From a bacterium C-53 (GTDB taxonomy: Bacteria; Bacillota; Clostridia; Lachnospirales; Lachnospiraceae), in the NCBI GenBank assembly GCA_003612525.1, contig RAZD01000010.1, positions 62,001 through 126,000 of the forward strand: 64,000 nucleotides of DNA, read 5' to 3'. The notes beneath the pieces were generated by a model, which saw only the letters and a list, made by a program, of their open reading frames with translations, was not told the DNA's origin and made no database searches. Both the position numbers and the translations under genes were made by a program. Positions 24,598 to 32,211 of this stretch are shown in pieces. Within the stretch, counting starts at the first letter, position 1. The number at the start of each line of letters is the position of its first letter.

Positions 24598-25908
24598 TTG
24601 GATACCACAGGTGTCATACAATGGCTGGTCCTGTTTCTGCTGCTGGGCCTGTCCGCATTTTTCTCATCGGCAGAAACTTCTCTGACAACCGTAAACAAAT
24701 TAAGAATCCGAACGCTTACGGAGGAAGGGAACAAAAGGGCGATAACCCTCACAAAAGTACATGAAAATTCAGGAAAGATGCTGTCTGCGATTCTGATCGG
24801 AAACAATATTGTCAATATTTCCGCATCTTCCCTCGCAACACTGCTTGCCATCCGCTGTTTTGGCAATAACAGTGTCGGAGTCATGACAGGCGTACTTACC
24901 GTGCTTGTTCTCGTCTTCGGTGAAATTACCCCGAAGACACTGGCCACGATTTATTCGGAGGAACTGGCCCTTTTTTATGCACCTATTATTCTGGGACTGA
25001 TGAAAATCCTTACCCCGGTCATTTTTATTATTGACCAGCTGTCTTCCGTCGTTCTGAGACTCTTTCATGCAGATAAGGCGGCAAAGAACCGGGCCATGAC
25101 GGAAAACGAGCTGAAAACAATCGTTGATGTCAGTCATGAGGACGGCGTAATTGAGAGCGATGAACGCAAAATGATTTATAATGTGTTTGAATTCGGGGAT
25201 TCTCTTGCAAAAGATATTATGGTTCCCCGCATTAACATGTGCAGTGTCAGCATGGACGCCTCCTACGAAGACGTGCACAATGTTTTTAAGGAAGACAAGT
25301 ACACACGTCTTCCTGTCTACGAGGAAGAATCCGACAATATTGTCGGAATGATTATCATGAAAGACTTTTTCCTGGTGGAAAGCCGGAAATTTTTCAAAAT
25401 CCGTGATATTATAAGAGATGTTTACTATACGTACGAGTACAAGAAGACTTCGGATCTGATGTTTGAAATGCGGCGTGATTCCATGAGCCTTGCCATCGTC
25501 TTAAACGAATACGGCGCGGCAGTCGGACTTATTACAATGGAAGATCTTCTGGAAGAAATTGTCGGAGAAATCCGCGATGAATACGACGAAGATGAGGAAA
25601 ACCTGATTCAGGAAGTCAGCGAACGCGAATATCTGGTAGAAGGCAGCGTAAAACTCGATGACCTGAATGACGCTCTTGAGCTCAATCTGAAATCGGAAGA
25701 TTATGACTCCATCGGAGGATTGATGATTGAAGCGCTTGACCGACTGCCCGAAGCCGGGGAACGTGTAGAAACCACAGGCGGAATCATACTGGAGGTAGTC
25801 TCCACTTCCAAAAACAAAATTGACCATGTCCACCTGTTCCTTCCCGAACCGGAAACTGAAGCAGCAAAAGGAAAGAAAAACGACAGCGAAGAAACCGGAG
25901 AAGATTAA
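24598..25908 (+). CDS. HlyC/CorC-family DUF21/CBS membrane protein
   Basis: About 436 residues. The N-terminal DUF21 membrane domain (about 1-180) carries GLSAFFSSAETSLTTVNK, the short ILIGNNIVN helix and FGEITPKTLA. A CBS pair follows (GDSLAKDIMVPRINM to YGAAVGLITMEDLLEEIVGEI), then a CorC/HlyC domain. Relatives are divalent-cation exporters or regulators (CorB/MgpA type). The start is uncertain among GTG 24589, ATG 24592 and TTG 24598. AGGAG at 24585-24589 sits eight bases from the TTG but only two from the ATG, so TTG is preferred. It ends at a strong terminator. Confidence 0.9.
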   Translation: MDTTGVIQWLVLFLLLGLSAFFSSAETSLTTVNKLRIRTLTEEGNKRAITLTKVHENSGKMLSAILIGNNIVNISASSLATLLAIRCFGNNSVGVMTGVLTVLVLVFGEITPKTLATIYSEELALFYAPIILGLMKILTPVIFIIDQLSSVVLRLFHADKAAKNRAMTENELKTIVDVSHEDGVIESDERKMIYNVFEFGDSLAKDIMVPRINMCSVSMDASYEDVHNVFKEDKYTRLPVYEEESDNIVGMIIMKDFFLVESRKFFKIRDIIRDVYYTYEYKKTSDLMFEMRRDSMSLAIVLNEYGAAVGLITMEDLLEEIVGEIRDEYDEDEENLIQEVSEREYLVEGSVKLDDLNDALELNLKSEDYDSIGGLMIEALDRLPEAGERVETTGGIILEVVSTSKNKIDHVHLFLPEPETEAAKGKKNDSEETGED

Positions 25909-25951
25909 AACGATCAAACAGGCAGGAGGGACTGATTCCTGCCCCTGTTAC

Positions 25952-25987
25952 AGCGCCGTGCATACCATTTGGTACACGGCGCTTTTT
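25952..25987 (+). terminator. terminator of the CBS/DUF21 gene
   Basis: Stem AGCGCCGTG / CACGGCGCT with an inner TACC/GGTA extension, followed by TTTTT. A weaker GGCAGGA/TCCTGCC hairpin lies just before it. On the other strand it may also end the small gene at 25998. Confidence 0.9.
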
Positions 25988-25997
25988 AAAACCTGCC

Positions 25998-26126
25998 TCA
26001 CATAGTCTCACTGTCATCATCTTCGACAACTGCCGAAGCCGCCGCCGCTGTCGTTGCCGAAACAATTACCACAACCGACAATACAATAAAAAGCAATAAT
26101 GCGCCAAGTCCAATTACAAATCCCAT
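25998..26126 (-). CDS. 42-residue small membrane protein, hypothetical
   Basis: ATG at 26124-26126 to TGA at 25998, 42 codons. Residues 1-24 form a single hydrophobic helix (MGFVIGLGALLLFIVLSVVV...), followed by an Ala-rich hinge and an acidic tail ending VVEDDDSETM. GGATGAATC lies directly before the ATG and AAGGAAAGGA 11 bases before it. It has its own upstream -10-like box (26223-26228) and a folded leader. No family recognised. It looks like a single-pass small protein such as those modulating membrane complexes, and convergence with the CBS gene argues for independent expression. Confidence 0.5.
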   Translation of the reverse strand: MGFVIGLGALLLFIVLSVVVIVSATTAAAASAVVEDDDSETM

Positions 26127-26158
26127 GATTCATCCATTCCTTTCCTTCATTCTCCAAT

Positions 26159-26219
26159 GTGAGTTTAAGACTTCCTGACATCCCGCTCTTCGCAGGGCAT
26201 CTCCGGAAGTTCGTCTCAC
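26159..26219 (-). promoter_or_regulatory. structured leader of the 42-residue gene
   Basis: Nested pairs GTGAG/CTCAC, ACTTCC/GGAAGT and an inner CCC(T)GC/GCGGG helix form one long hairpin, starting about seven bases after TATACT (minus strand 26223-26228). It occupies the first 60 nt of the expected RNA. It could be a regulatory leader or stabilising cap; no riboswitch class was recognised. Confidence 0.4.
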
Positions 26220-26343
26220 ACCAGTATACCGCAATTTTCCGTAAATGGATATAGAAAACTTTTATTTCTTCAATAAAAGTTCAAAATTGTTCACTTCATG
26301 TTCATTTTCTTTTCAAACCCTCCTCATATTTCCGGTTTATACT

Positions 26344-26453
26344 GTTTACAGTGCTAAAAGATGAACTTTTCTTTTTCATAACAAGTGAGATTAAGTCTCA
26401 CACCTCCCAAAAACAAGAATACTCCGCAGGCGTTTGCGGGGTATTTTGTTTTT
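26344..26453 (+). ncRNA. candidate small RNA with anti-Shine-Dalgarno segment
   Basis: A rightward transcript must be assumed here because a strong terminator at 26410-26452 follows no rightward gene. A TATACT box at 26338-26343 (poor -35) would start a product of about 110 nt. Its parts are a hairpin GTGAGATTAAGTCTCAC, an unpaired CACACCTCCCAAAA containing the anti-Shine-Dalgarno CACCTCC, and the terminator stem. This matches the layout of Gram-positive C-rich regulatory RNAs. The rest of 26220-26340 holds no gene. Confidence 0.45.
26410..26453 (+). terminator. terminator upstream of the XRE gene
   Basis: A long stem AAAACA-AGAATACtCCGCA / TGCGGgGTATT-TTGTTTT with a 6-nt loop, ending in TTTTT at 26449-26453. 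It precedes the XRE promoter, so it ends an upstream small transcript and does not serve the XRE gene. Confidence 0.85.
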
Positions 26454-26476
26454 CCCATATTTAAAACTTTTTACGC

Positions 26477-26505
26477 GGTTAAATTTACATTCCGATATTT
26501 TAACC
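26477..26505. promoter_or_regulatory. inverted repeat upstream of the XRE promoter
   Basis: GGTTAAA and TTTAACC, 7-bp arms separated by 15 bp, just upstream of the -35 at 26515. Possible autoregulatory site for the XRE protein. Confidence 0.3.
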
Positions 26506-26514
26506 ACCGCTTTC

Positions 26515-26543
26515 TTGTATCATGCACCCGCCTCCTGTAGAAT
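26515..26543 (+). promoter_or_regulatory. promoter of the XRE regulator
   Basis: TTGTAT (26515-26520), 17 bp, TAGAAT (26538-26543), about 20 nt of leader before ATG 26570. Confidence 0.65.
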
Positions 26544-26569
26544 AAGATCAGAAAGCGAGGCACTGCATC

Positions 26570-27616
26570 ATGAAAATCAACCAAATTATACGCGAAAAAC
26601 GAAAAGAACTGTCACTCACCCAGGAACAGGTTGCCGGGTATCTGGGCGTATCCGCTCCGGCAGTCAACAAATGGGAAAAAGGCATTACCTATCCCGACAT
26701 AACCCTTCTGCCGGCGCTGGCACGCCTGCTGCAGACAGACCTGAACACCCTGATGTCGTTTAAAGATGATCTGACCGAAATTGAAATTGAAAATTTTGTA
26801 AAAGAAATTGAGAAAACCATACATGAATCGAATTACGAGACAGCTTTCCAGATGGCCATCGACAAACTCAGGGACTACCCGACCTGCGACAAACTGATTT
26901 CCTCCGTTATTTTTTATCTGGAAGGAACGTTATTCCTGTGCGGCGTGTCCGATACGCAAAAGTATAAGACTGTTTTTGAAACCTATTATGAACGCTTGTC
27001 TGTAAGCAAAGACGCTGCAATCAGAGAATCCGCCGTTTTAATGCTCATCTCCTATTACAGAAACAGAGGGGATTTTTCCAGAGCCGAAGAGTTGATTCAA
27101 ACATTGCATGCATCCTCTATTGATAAGGAGGAGCAGCTTGCCGTACTTTACACACGGCAAAAGGAGTATACAAAAGCGCTGGAAATCTGGAATAGCAGAA
27201 TCCTCGTCCATGTCGGAAGGCTCCAAACCGCCCTGATGCATATGCTGGACATTGCGGCTGAAGAAGACCGTTTTGATGACGCTGCTTTCTATGCAGACTT
27301 GTATGAGACACTCACGAACCGTTTTTGTCTCGTAAAATGGACATCTTACAGCGCAAGGCTCGAACTCGCATTCATAAGACAGGATAAAGAGGAATGTCTG
27401 TCTGTTTTGGGGAAGATGCTGCCTGCCATGAAAGAGGCATGGGACCTAAAAGACTGCCCGCTCTACCGAAATATCCATAAAAATGTATCTGCGAATTTCT
27501 CCACGCAGCTTGCCAGAACCATACTGAAAGACCTGAAAGAGAAAGAAGAGTTCGCATTTCTCCGGCAGGACCGGAAATTTGAGGAACTGCTTAAGGAAAA
27601 TGCCGGCAGTATTTAA
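26570..27616 (+). CDS. XRE-family helix-turn-helix regulator with helical-repeat C-terminus
   Basis: 348 residues. The N-terminal Cro/CI-type helix-turn-helix (about 5-60) reads KRKELSLTQEQVAGYLGVSA...NKWEKG. The remaining 280 residues are predicted mostly helical with TPR-like spacing (for example YYRNRGDFSRAEELIQTL and the following YTRQKEYTKALEIWNS), as in RRNPP/Rgg-like or general stress-associated XRE proteins. It may bind a peptide or partner protein through the helical part (inference). Its targets are unknown. A hairpin at 27599-27626 spans its stop codon. Confidence 0.85.
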   Translation: MKINQIIREKRKELSLTQEQVAGYLGVSAPAVNKWEKGITYPDITLLPALARLLQTDLNTLMSFKDDLTEIEIENFVKEIEKTIHESNYETAFQMAIDKLRDYPTCDKLISSVIFYLEGTLFLCGVSDTQKYKTVFETYYERLSVSKDAAIRESAVLMLISYYRNRGDFSRAEELIQTLHASSIDKEEQLAVLYTRQKEYTKALEIWNSRILVHVGRLQTALMHMLDIAAEEDRFDDAAFYADLYETLTNRFCLVKWTSYSARLELAFIRQDKEECLSVLGKMLPAMKEAWDLKDCPLYRNIHKNVSANFSTQLARTILKDLKEKEEFAFLRQDRKFEELLKENAGSI

Positions 27617-27626
27617 CGCCGGCATT
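27599..27626. terminator. weak hairpin between convergent genes
   Basis: AATGCCGGC / GCCGGCATT, 10-nt loop, overlapping the XRE stop codon and lying six bases beyond the end of the leftward gene at 27632. There is no clear T tract. Confidence 0.5.
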
Positions 27627-27631
27627 CTCTC

Positions 27632-28087
27632 CTAAAGTGACAATGCGATCTCACGAAGGCAATCGCACAGAACACGATGCGCCGCATCATAACCGGCAGG
27701 CCTCATAGCGCAGCCGCTTGCGGACAATGTCCAATTCTCAAATTTCACATTGAGCGAAAACGTATATCCATTGACTGCCATACTGTTATTTTTATGAAAC
27801 CTATTCCACAGATAGATTTTCTGTTCCATTATCACACGATAAAGAATGTTGAAAGCCGATCTGTCCACAGCGCCCCTTTTTTCCGGCACATCGCTTCCGA
27901 TCTTCTGGACAATCATCTCCACCGTGTTTCCTTCCTGTGTCAGCGTATAACTCTCCTGTTCTCCCGCCTTTCCAAAATCATAATGAAACTGATGGATGAT
28001 TCCGGCGGTACGCACCTGATCCGCATTTTTCTTTTTCCGTTTCTCCTCCAGAAATTCAAACATATCTCTGATTTTCTCCTTTATCAC
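27632..28087 (-). CDS. hypothetical protein, 151 residues
   Basis: I do not recognise a family. The N-terminus is highly charged and helical (FEFLEEKRKKKNADQ), and the remainder looks like a mixed alpha/beta fold without signal peptide or membrane helix. The listed start is GTG 28087, which lacks a ribosome site. ATG 28063 has AAAGGAG 12 bases upstream and is a reasonable alternative giving 143 residues. It follows the amidase gene leftward by 26 bp and could be co-transcribed with it. Confidence 0.65.
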   Translation of the reverse strand: MIKEKIRDMFEFLEEKRKKKNADQVRTAGIIHQFHYDFGKAGEQESYTLTQEGNTVEMIVQKIGSDVPEKRGAVDRSAFNILYRVIMEQKIYLWNRFHKNNSMAVNGYTFSLNVKFENWTLSASGCAMRPAGYDAAHRVLCDCLREIALSL

Positions 28088-28113
28088 ATAATCTTTTTTA
28101 TGACACCATACTT

Positions 28114-28644
28114 TCAGCCGATTGTCTGCATAATCCCATCGGCAATCGCCGTAGCAACAGCATCAAACTGGCTGTCAAAAATTGCGTTATCCTTATTTGA
28201 ATTTATAAAACCGGCCTCTACAAGCACTGCCGGCATCGTTGTCCGCCTTAAAACAACAAGATTCGGACGCTCCTCTATTCCAATATTTACGAATCCAAGC
28301 GACGCGAGTTCACTGTTTATATTCTCAGCCATACGGTGCGCCACTCCGCTGTCATTATATACCAGGGTTTGAACTCCTATATATTGTTCCGGTATTGTCC
28401 CCGAATTCCTATGAATCGATACAAAGTAATCTGCCCCGGATTCATTCGCATCCGTCGCTTTCTTAAGTGGCGTCTCATAGATATCATCTGTTCTTGTATA
28501 TTCAACATCAATACCATTCTCTGCCAAAATTCTGCCTACCGCAAGAGCCAGCGACAGGGTATCGTCCTTTTCTTTCCGTCCTTCAAACTGTGCTCCATTG
28601 TCCCAGCCTCCATGTCCCGCATCTATCATAATCTTAACTGCCAT
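28114..28644 (-). CDS. N-acetylmuramoyl-L-alanine amidase (Amidase_3)
   Basis: 176 residues forming a bare catalytic domain. Zinc ligands are His9 in IDAGHGG, the Glu in the GRKEKDDTLSLALAVGRIL segment and the His of SIHRNSG; the catalytic Glu is in VEAGFI. It would cleave the amide between MurNAc and L-Ala of peptidoglycan. No signal peptide, wall-binding or SH3 domain is present, so export is by an unknown route, on lysis, or not at all. The ribosome site is AAAAGGAG before ATG 28644. Its -10-like TATAAT overlaps the end of the preceding terminator. Confidence 0.88.
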   Translation of the reverse strand: MAVKIMIDAGHGGWDNGAQFEGRKEKDDTLSLALAVGRILAENGIDVEYTRTDDIYETPLKKATDANESGADYFVSIHRNSGTIPEQYIGVQTLVYNDSGVAHRMAENINSELASLGFVNIGIEERPNLVVLRRTTMPAVLVEAGFINSNKDNAIFDSQFDAVATAIADGIMQTIG

Positions 28645-28715
28645 TTTTTGCCGCTCCTTTTAAAAGCCGCAGGGCTTCCCGCTTTTCTTCTATTCATATT
28701 ATATGGAAGCGTATG

Positions 28716-28744
28716 AAAAAGGGTTCCGTCATCCGGAACCCTTT
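28716..28744 (-). terminator. terminator of the 134-residue gene
   Basis: Minus strand AAAGGGTTCCG / CGGAACCCTTT with a 5-nt loop, followed by TTTTT (28716-28720). Confidence 0.88.
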
Positions 28745-28752
28745 CATGTTTT

Positions 28753-29157
28753 TTAAAATCCTTTGGATGCCAGCCATTCAAGCCCTTCATCCAACGTAAT
28801 AAAATACTTGTTTTCTGTCTGAGGTGTATTCGACATCTTCTTATGTCTCGCTGCCTGTACGGATACCTCATAGGAATTTCCTTCAATATAGGCAATATAC
28901 TTACAGTGATTTGATGCCAGTGTCTCATGAAGTTTCACATAACGGGTGCTCCCTTTCGGGCTCACCTGCTGAAGTTCCTCGATCAGAGCGACATACGCCC
29001 ATCCCGTTTCGTCCTGCCAGCCTTTGGAAAACTCCGCGATTGTCTCATAAAGCCATTCCACTTCATGAGCCTTTGCTACCCCATGTCCTTTGGAATAAAC
29101 AATTCTTCTGTCATTCTCATCTGTCCAAATTTTAAAACATCCGACTTCTTTTTCCAT
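28753..29157 (-). CDS. hypothetical protein, STAS/SpoIIAA-like size
   Basis: 134 residues, no signal or membrane segment. The alternation of strands and helices (GCFKIWTDENDRRIVYSKGHG, then AYVALIEELQQV, then KYIAYIEGNSYEV, then LDEGLEWLASKGF) and the length resemble SpoIIAA-like/STAS-fold proteins, which often appear as lone cytoplasmic proteins in this family of bacteria. This is a weak fold-level guess and the function is unknown. It has its own consensus promoter, a repeat at the transcription start, and its own terminator, so it is a single-gene unit. Confidence 0.7.
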   Translation of the reverse strand: MEKEVGCFKIWTDENDRRIVYSKGHGVAKAHEVEWLYETIAEFSKGWQDETGWAYVALIEELQQVSPKGSTRYVKLHETLASNHCKYIAYIEGNSYEVSVQAARHKKMSNTPQTENKYFITLDEGLEWLASKGF

Positions 29158-29185
29158 ACCGTTCTTCTCCTATCTCATACTCGAA

Positions 29186-29205
29186 GCGTACTATGTACGT
29201 ACTAT
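29186..29205. promoter_or_regulatory. GTACTAT direct repeats at the transcription start
   Basis: Two GTACTAT copies 11 bp apart, overlapping a GTACGTAC palindrome, at about -2 to +17 of the promoter at 29210-29238. The position suits a repressor operator. No other copy was seen in the window. Confidence 0.35.
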
Positions 29206-29209
29206 TCTG

Positions 29210-29238
29210 ATTATATAGAAAATACGAATGCTCGTCAA
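29210..29238 (-). promoter_or_regulatory. promoter of the 134-residue gene
   Basis: Minus strand TTGACG (29233-29238), 17 bp, TATAAT (29210-29215), a near-perfect sigma-A promoter. Confidence 0.8.
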
Positions 29239-29268
29239 TGCAGGAAAACAAAGTATTTTAAGTTCTGC

Positions 29269-30762
29269 CTAAAGTTTTTCAATAAAACGCCGAAAAGCAG
29301 CAAGTCCTTCGTCGGTCATTTTATATACGCCGGCATCCTCAAGCACTTTCATGAATACGATTCCTATTTCCTCCCTTAAGATATCATTCACATTTTCTTT
29401 CCCTAAATCCGGGTGTTTCGCAAGGACTTCATCCACCCAGTCGCCATGCTTGGCAAGCGTCTCATTTGAACGCACATCTTTTTTCTCAAGCAGGTATTCA
29501 GTGAGGAGATTCATCTCATCTTTGAGTCTCGCAGGAAGGACAGCAAGCCCCATAACTTCGATCAGGCCAATATTCTCTTTCTTAATATGATGAAGTTCAT
29601 TATGCGGATGGTAGACACCAAGCGGACATTCTTCCGTCGTAATATTGTTGCGAAGCGCCAGATCAATCTCATAAATATCTCCGCGCATACGCACAATCGG
29701 AGTAATCGTATTATGCGGTTCTCCGTCTGTCTCTGCAAAAATAAACGCTTCTTCGTCCGTGTATGCACGCCATTGTTTCAGAATATAATCCGAAAGCTCT
29801 ATCAGCCTTTCAGAATCCTCACATCTTAAACGAATGACTGAAAGCGGCCACTTAATGATGCCGCATTCCACATCCTCATACCCTTTCAATGTAAATTTCT
29901 CAAGATACTCTGCCCTTACCATCGGGAACTCATAGTTACCGCCCTGGAAATGGTCATGACTTAATATGGAACCGCCGACAATCGGAAGATCTGCATTCGA
30001 GCCAATATTATAATGCGGGAACAGCTGAATAAAATCAAACAGTTTGCAGAAAGCCTCACGGTCTATCTTCATCGGCGTATGCTCTCCATTGAATACAATA
30101 CAGTGCTCATTATAATACACATACGGAGAATACTGGAAGCCCCATTTTTTCCCTTGAATGGTAATCGGGATAATTCTGTGGTTTTCTCTCGCCGGATGAT
30201 TCATGCGACCCGCATAACCTTCATTTTCCTTACAGAGAAGGCATTTCGGGTAGCCGCTCTGCTTTGCAGTCTTCGCCGCTGCGATCGCTTTAGGGTCCTT
30301 CTCCGGTTTCGACAGATTAATTGTAATATCAAGTGTTCCGTAAGGTGTGTCCGTCTTCCACTTAATGTCCTTTGCAATGCGGTAACGGCGGATATAATCG
30401 CTGTCCTGCGAAAGTTTATAGAAGTAATCCGTTGCTTCGGACGGCGATTTCTCATACAACTCATAGAAACGGCGTATTACTTCATTCGGGCGCGGCATCA
30501 GACAATTCATCAGACGCGTGTCAAAAAGATCACGCATTGTAACACCGTTATCCTCAATAATTCCATTCTCAAATGCATAATCCAGGAGCTCGGCAAGCGT
30601 GCTCTCAAGGTCCACATCCGAAACTTCCTGTGCCGGCTCTTCATATTCATCCAGCTTCAACACATCCAAAATAAGATTTGTTGCGTAAATTTCATCTTCC
30701 TTTGAAATCAGTCCTGTCTCAAGACCATATACAATCAGTTTTCTTATGCTTTCATTTATCAT
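29269..30762 (-). CDS. galT: UDP-glucose--hexose-1-phosphate uridylyltransferase, class II
   Basis: 497 residues, the length and sequence type of Firmicute class II GalT. The N-terminal LIVYGLETGLISKED segment, the conserved CLLCKENEGYAGRMNHPARENHR region and the nucleotide-transfer segment GGSILSHDHFQGG with the active-site histidines are present. It converts Gal-1-P and UDP-Glc to UDP-Gal and Glc-1-P in the Leloir pathway. Its ATG overlaps the galK stop by 4 bp (ATGA), so it is translationally coupled. galE is not in the window, and no clear terminator follows. Confidence 0.96.
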   Translation of the reverse strand: MINESIRKLIVYGLETGLISKEDEIYATNLILDVLKLDEYEEPAQEVSDVDLESTLAELLDYAFENGIIEDNGVTMRDLFDTRLMNCLMPRPNEVIRRFYELYEKSPSEATDYFYKLSQDSDYIRRYRIAKDIKWKTDTPYGTLDITINLSKPEKDPKAIAAAKTAKQSGYPKCLLCKENEGYAGRMNHPARENHRIIPITIQGKKWGFQYSPYVYYNEHCIVFNGEHTPMKIDREAFCKLFDFIQLFPHYNIGSNADLPIVGGSILSHDHFQGGNYEFPMVRAEYLEKFTLKGYEDVECGIIKWPLSVIRLRCEDSERLIELSDYILKQWRAYTDEEAFIFAETDGEPHNTITPIVRMRGDIYEIDLALRNNITTEECPLGVYHPHNELHHIKKENIGLIEVMGLAVLPARLKDEMNLLTEYLLEKKDVRSNETLAKHGDWVDEVLAKHPDLGKENVNDILREEIGIVFMKVLEDAGVYKMTDEGLAAFRRFIEKL

Positions 30763-31925
30763 ATTCTGCTCGCTCCATCTCCGATATCCACTACATAAAA
30801 TTCACACTGTTTTCCTGTTTTCTCCTTATATACCGCCAAAAGCTGCTCCTGAAACGCTTCCACCGCTTCGTTCTTCACAATGCTCACGGTGCATCCGCCA
30901 AATCCGCCGCCGGTAATACGGGACCCAAGCACGCCCGGTATCTTCCACGCAGCTTCCACCAAAATATCTATCTCTTCGCAGGAAACCTCATAATCATCCC
31001 GGAGAGATACATGAGATGCATTCATCAGCCTGCCGAATTCCTCGACATCATCTCTCTTTAACGCTTCTACCGCGCGAATGGTACGGCGGTTCTCATATAC
31101 GGCATGTTTGGCACGTTTCTGACGCACTTCGTCCTTGACTGCCGACTTATATGTCTCAAACTGCTCCTCCGTAAGATCACCGAGCCCTTTAATTCCAACC
31201 ACCTGCTGCAGTTCGGAAAGAGCCGTCTCACTTTCCTGTCTTCTGTCATTGTATGCCGAATCCACAAGCGCATGTTTCACTTTGCTGTTTGTGATTACAA
31301 TCTTCGCATCGCTCAGTGCAACACGTGCATACTCATAGGACAGATCGGATGTATCAAGAAAGATTGCATGATCTTTCTTTCCCATTGCACTGGCAAACTG
31401 GTCCATGATTCCACAATTCATTCCGTTGTAATTATTTTCCGAATACTGTCCATATAATGCAATATCCGGCAGACTGATTTCAGAAATCTCAAATAAGTCT
31501 TTCAAAATCACACCTGTAAGGACCTCTACAGATGCTGAAGAGGAAAGTCCCGAACCATTCGGAATATTTCCATAAATCACCATATCAAATCCACAGTCAA
31601 TCGGATGCCCTTTCTCCCCGAACGCCCAGATCACACCCTTCGGATATGCTGTCCAGTTCTTATCCCCGCATGGATTCAAATCATCCAGTGAGGATTCAAC
31701 CACCCCGATCTTCTCAAAATTCATGGAATAAAACCGAAGTTTCCTGTCCTCTCTCCTGCGTGCCGCACCGTATGTCCCGATCGTCAACGCACAGGGAAAC
31801 ACATGTCCTCCGTTATAATCGGTATGCTCTCCGATCAGATTCACTCTTCCGGGCGCAAAATAAGTACAAATGTTTCCTTCACTCCCGAACATCTCCTGAA
31901 ATTTCGCTAAAACTTCCTGCCTCAT
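30759..31925 (-). CDS. galK: galactokinase
   Basis: 388 residues of a GHMP kinase. GRVNLIGEHTDYNGG is the galactokinase signature, GSGLSSSASVEVLTGV the ATP loop and GGGFGGCTVS the third motif; the MDQFASAMG segment carries the catalytic Asp. It phosphorylates galactose at C1. It starts the leftward galK-galT operon with promoter 31996-32024. Galactose freed by the alpha-galactosidase at the left end of the window could feed this pathway. No dedicated regulator is adjacent. Confidence 0.97.
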   Translation of the reverse strand: MRQEVLAKFQEMFGSEGNICTYFAPGRVNLIGEHTDYNGGHVFPCALTIGTYGAARRREDRKLRFYSMNFEKIGVVESSLDDLNPCGDKNWTAYPKGVIWAFGEKGHPIDCGFDMVIYGNIPNGSGLSSSASVEVLTGVILKDLFEISEISLPDIALYGQYSENNYNGMNCGIMDQFASAMGKKDHAIFLDTSDLSYEYARVALSDAKIVITNSKVKHALVDSAYNDRRQESETALSELQQVVGIKGLGDLTEEQFETYKSAVKDEVRQKRAKHAVYENRRTIRAVEALKRDDVEEFGRLMNASHVSLRDDYEVSCEEIDILVEAAWKIPGVLGSRITGGGFGGCTVSIVKNEAVEAFQEQLLAVYKEKTGKQCEFYVVDIGDGASRI

Positions 31926-31995
31926 GAAAAACCGTCCTTTCTTTCTTTTTTCTATATATTTTTCTATGTTTTTACGTTCTTTGCTTCTACTGAAA

Positions 31996-32024
31996 ATTTT
32001 ATATACAAATCATGGAAACGTCAA
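31996..32024 (-). promoter_or_regulatory. promoter of galK-galT
   Basis: Minus strand TTGACG (32019-32024), 17 bp, TAAAAT (31996-32001). A leader of about 65 nt carries AAAGGAC before galK. The rest of 31926-32211 holds this and the divergent PepSY promoter only. Confidence 0.7.
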
Positions 32025-32142
32025 TACTCATATGTTTCTTAGATATGTCTAAATGTTGCATAAAGCATCTACTATTACCTGAAAGCCAACTATAAAATAC
32101 AATCAAAAATAACAAGGAAATAATGATTTTATTTTTATATTG

Positions 32143-32151
32143 TGGTATAAT
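32143..32151 (+). promoter_or_regulatory. extended -10 of the PepSY gene
   Basis: TGGTATAAT, an extended -10 with no good -35 upstream, about 60 nt before ATG 32212. Confidence 0.5.
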
Positions 32152-32211
32152 CCGCTTACATAGAACTTAAACTTTATCAATACATTTTTAGAAAAAGGAG
32201 CGCACTGGATT

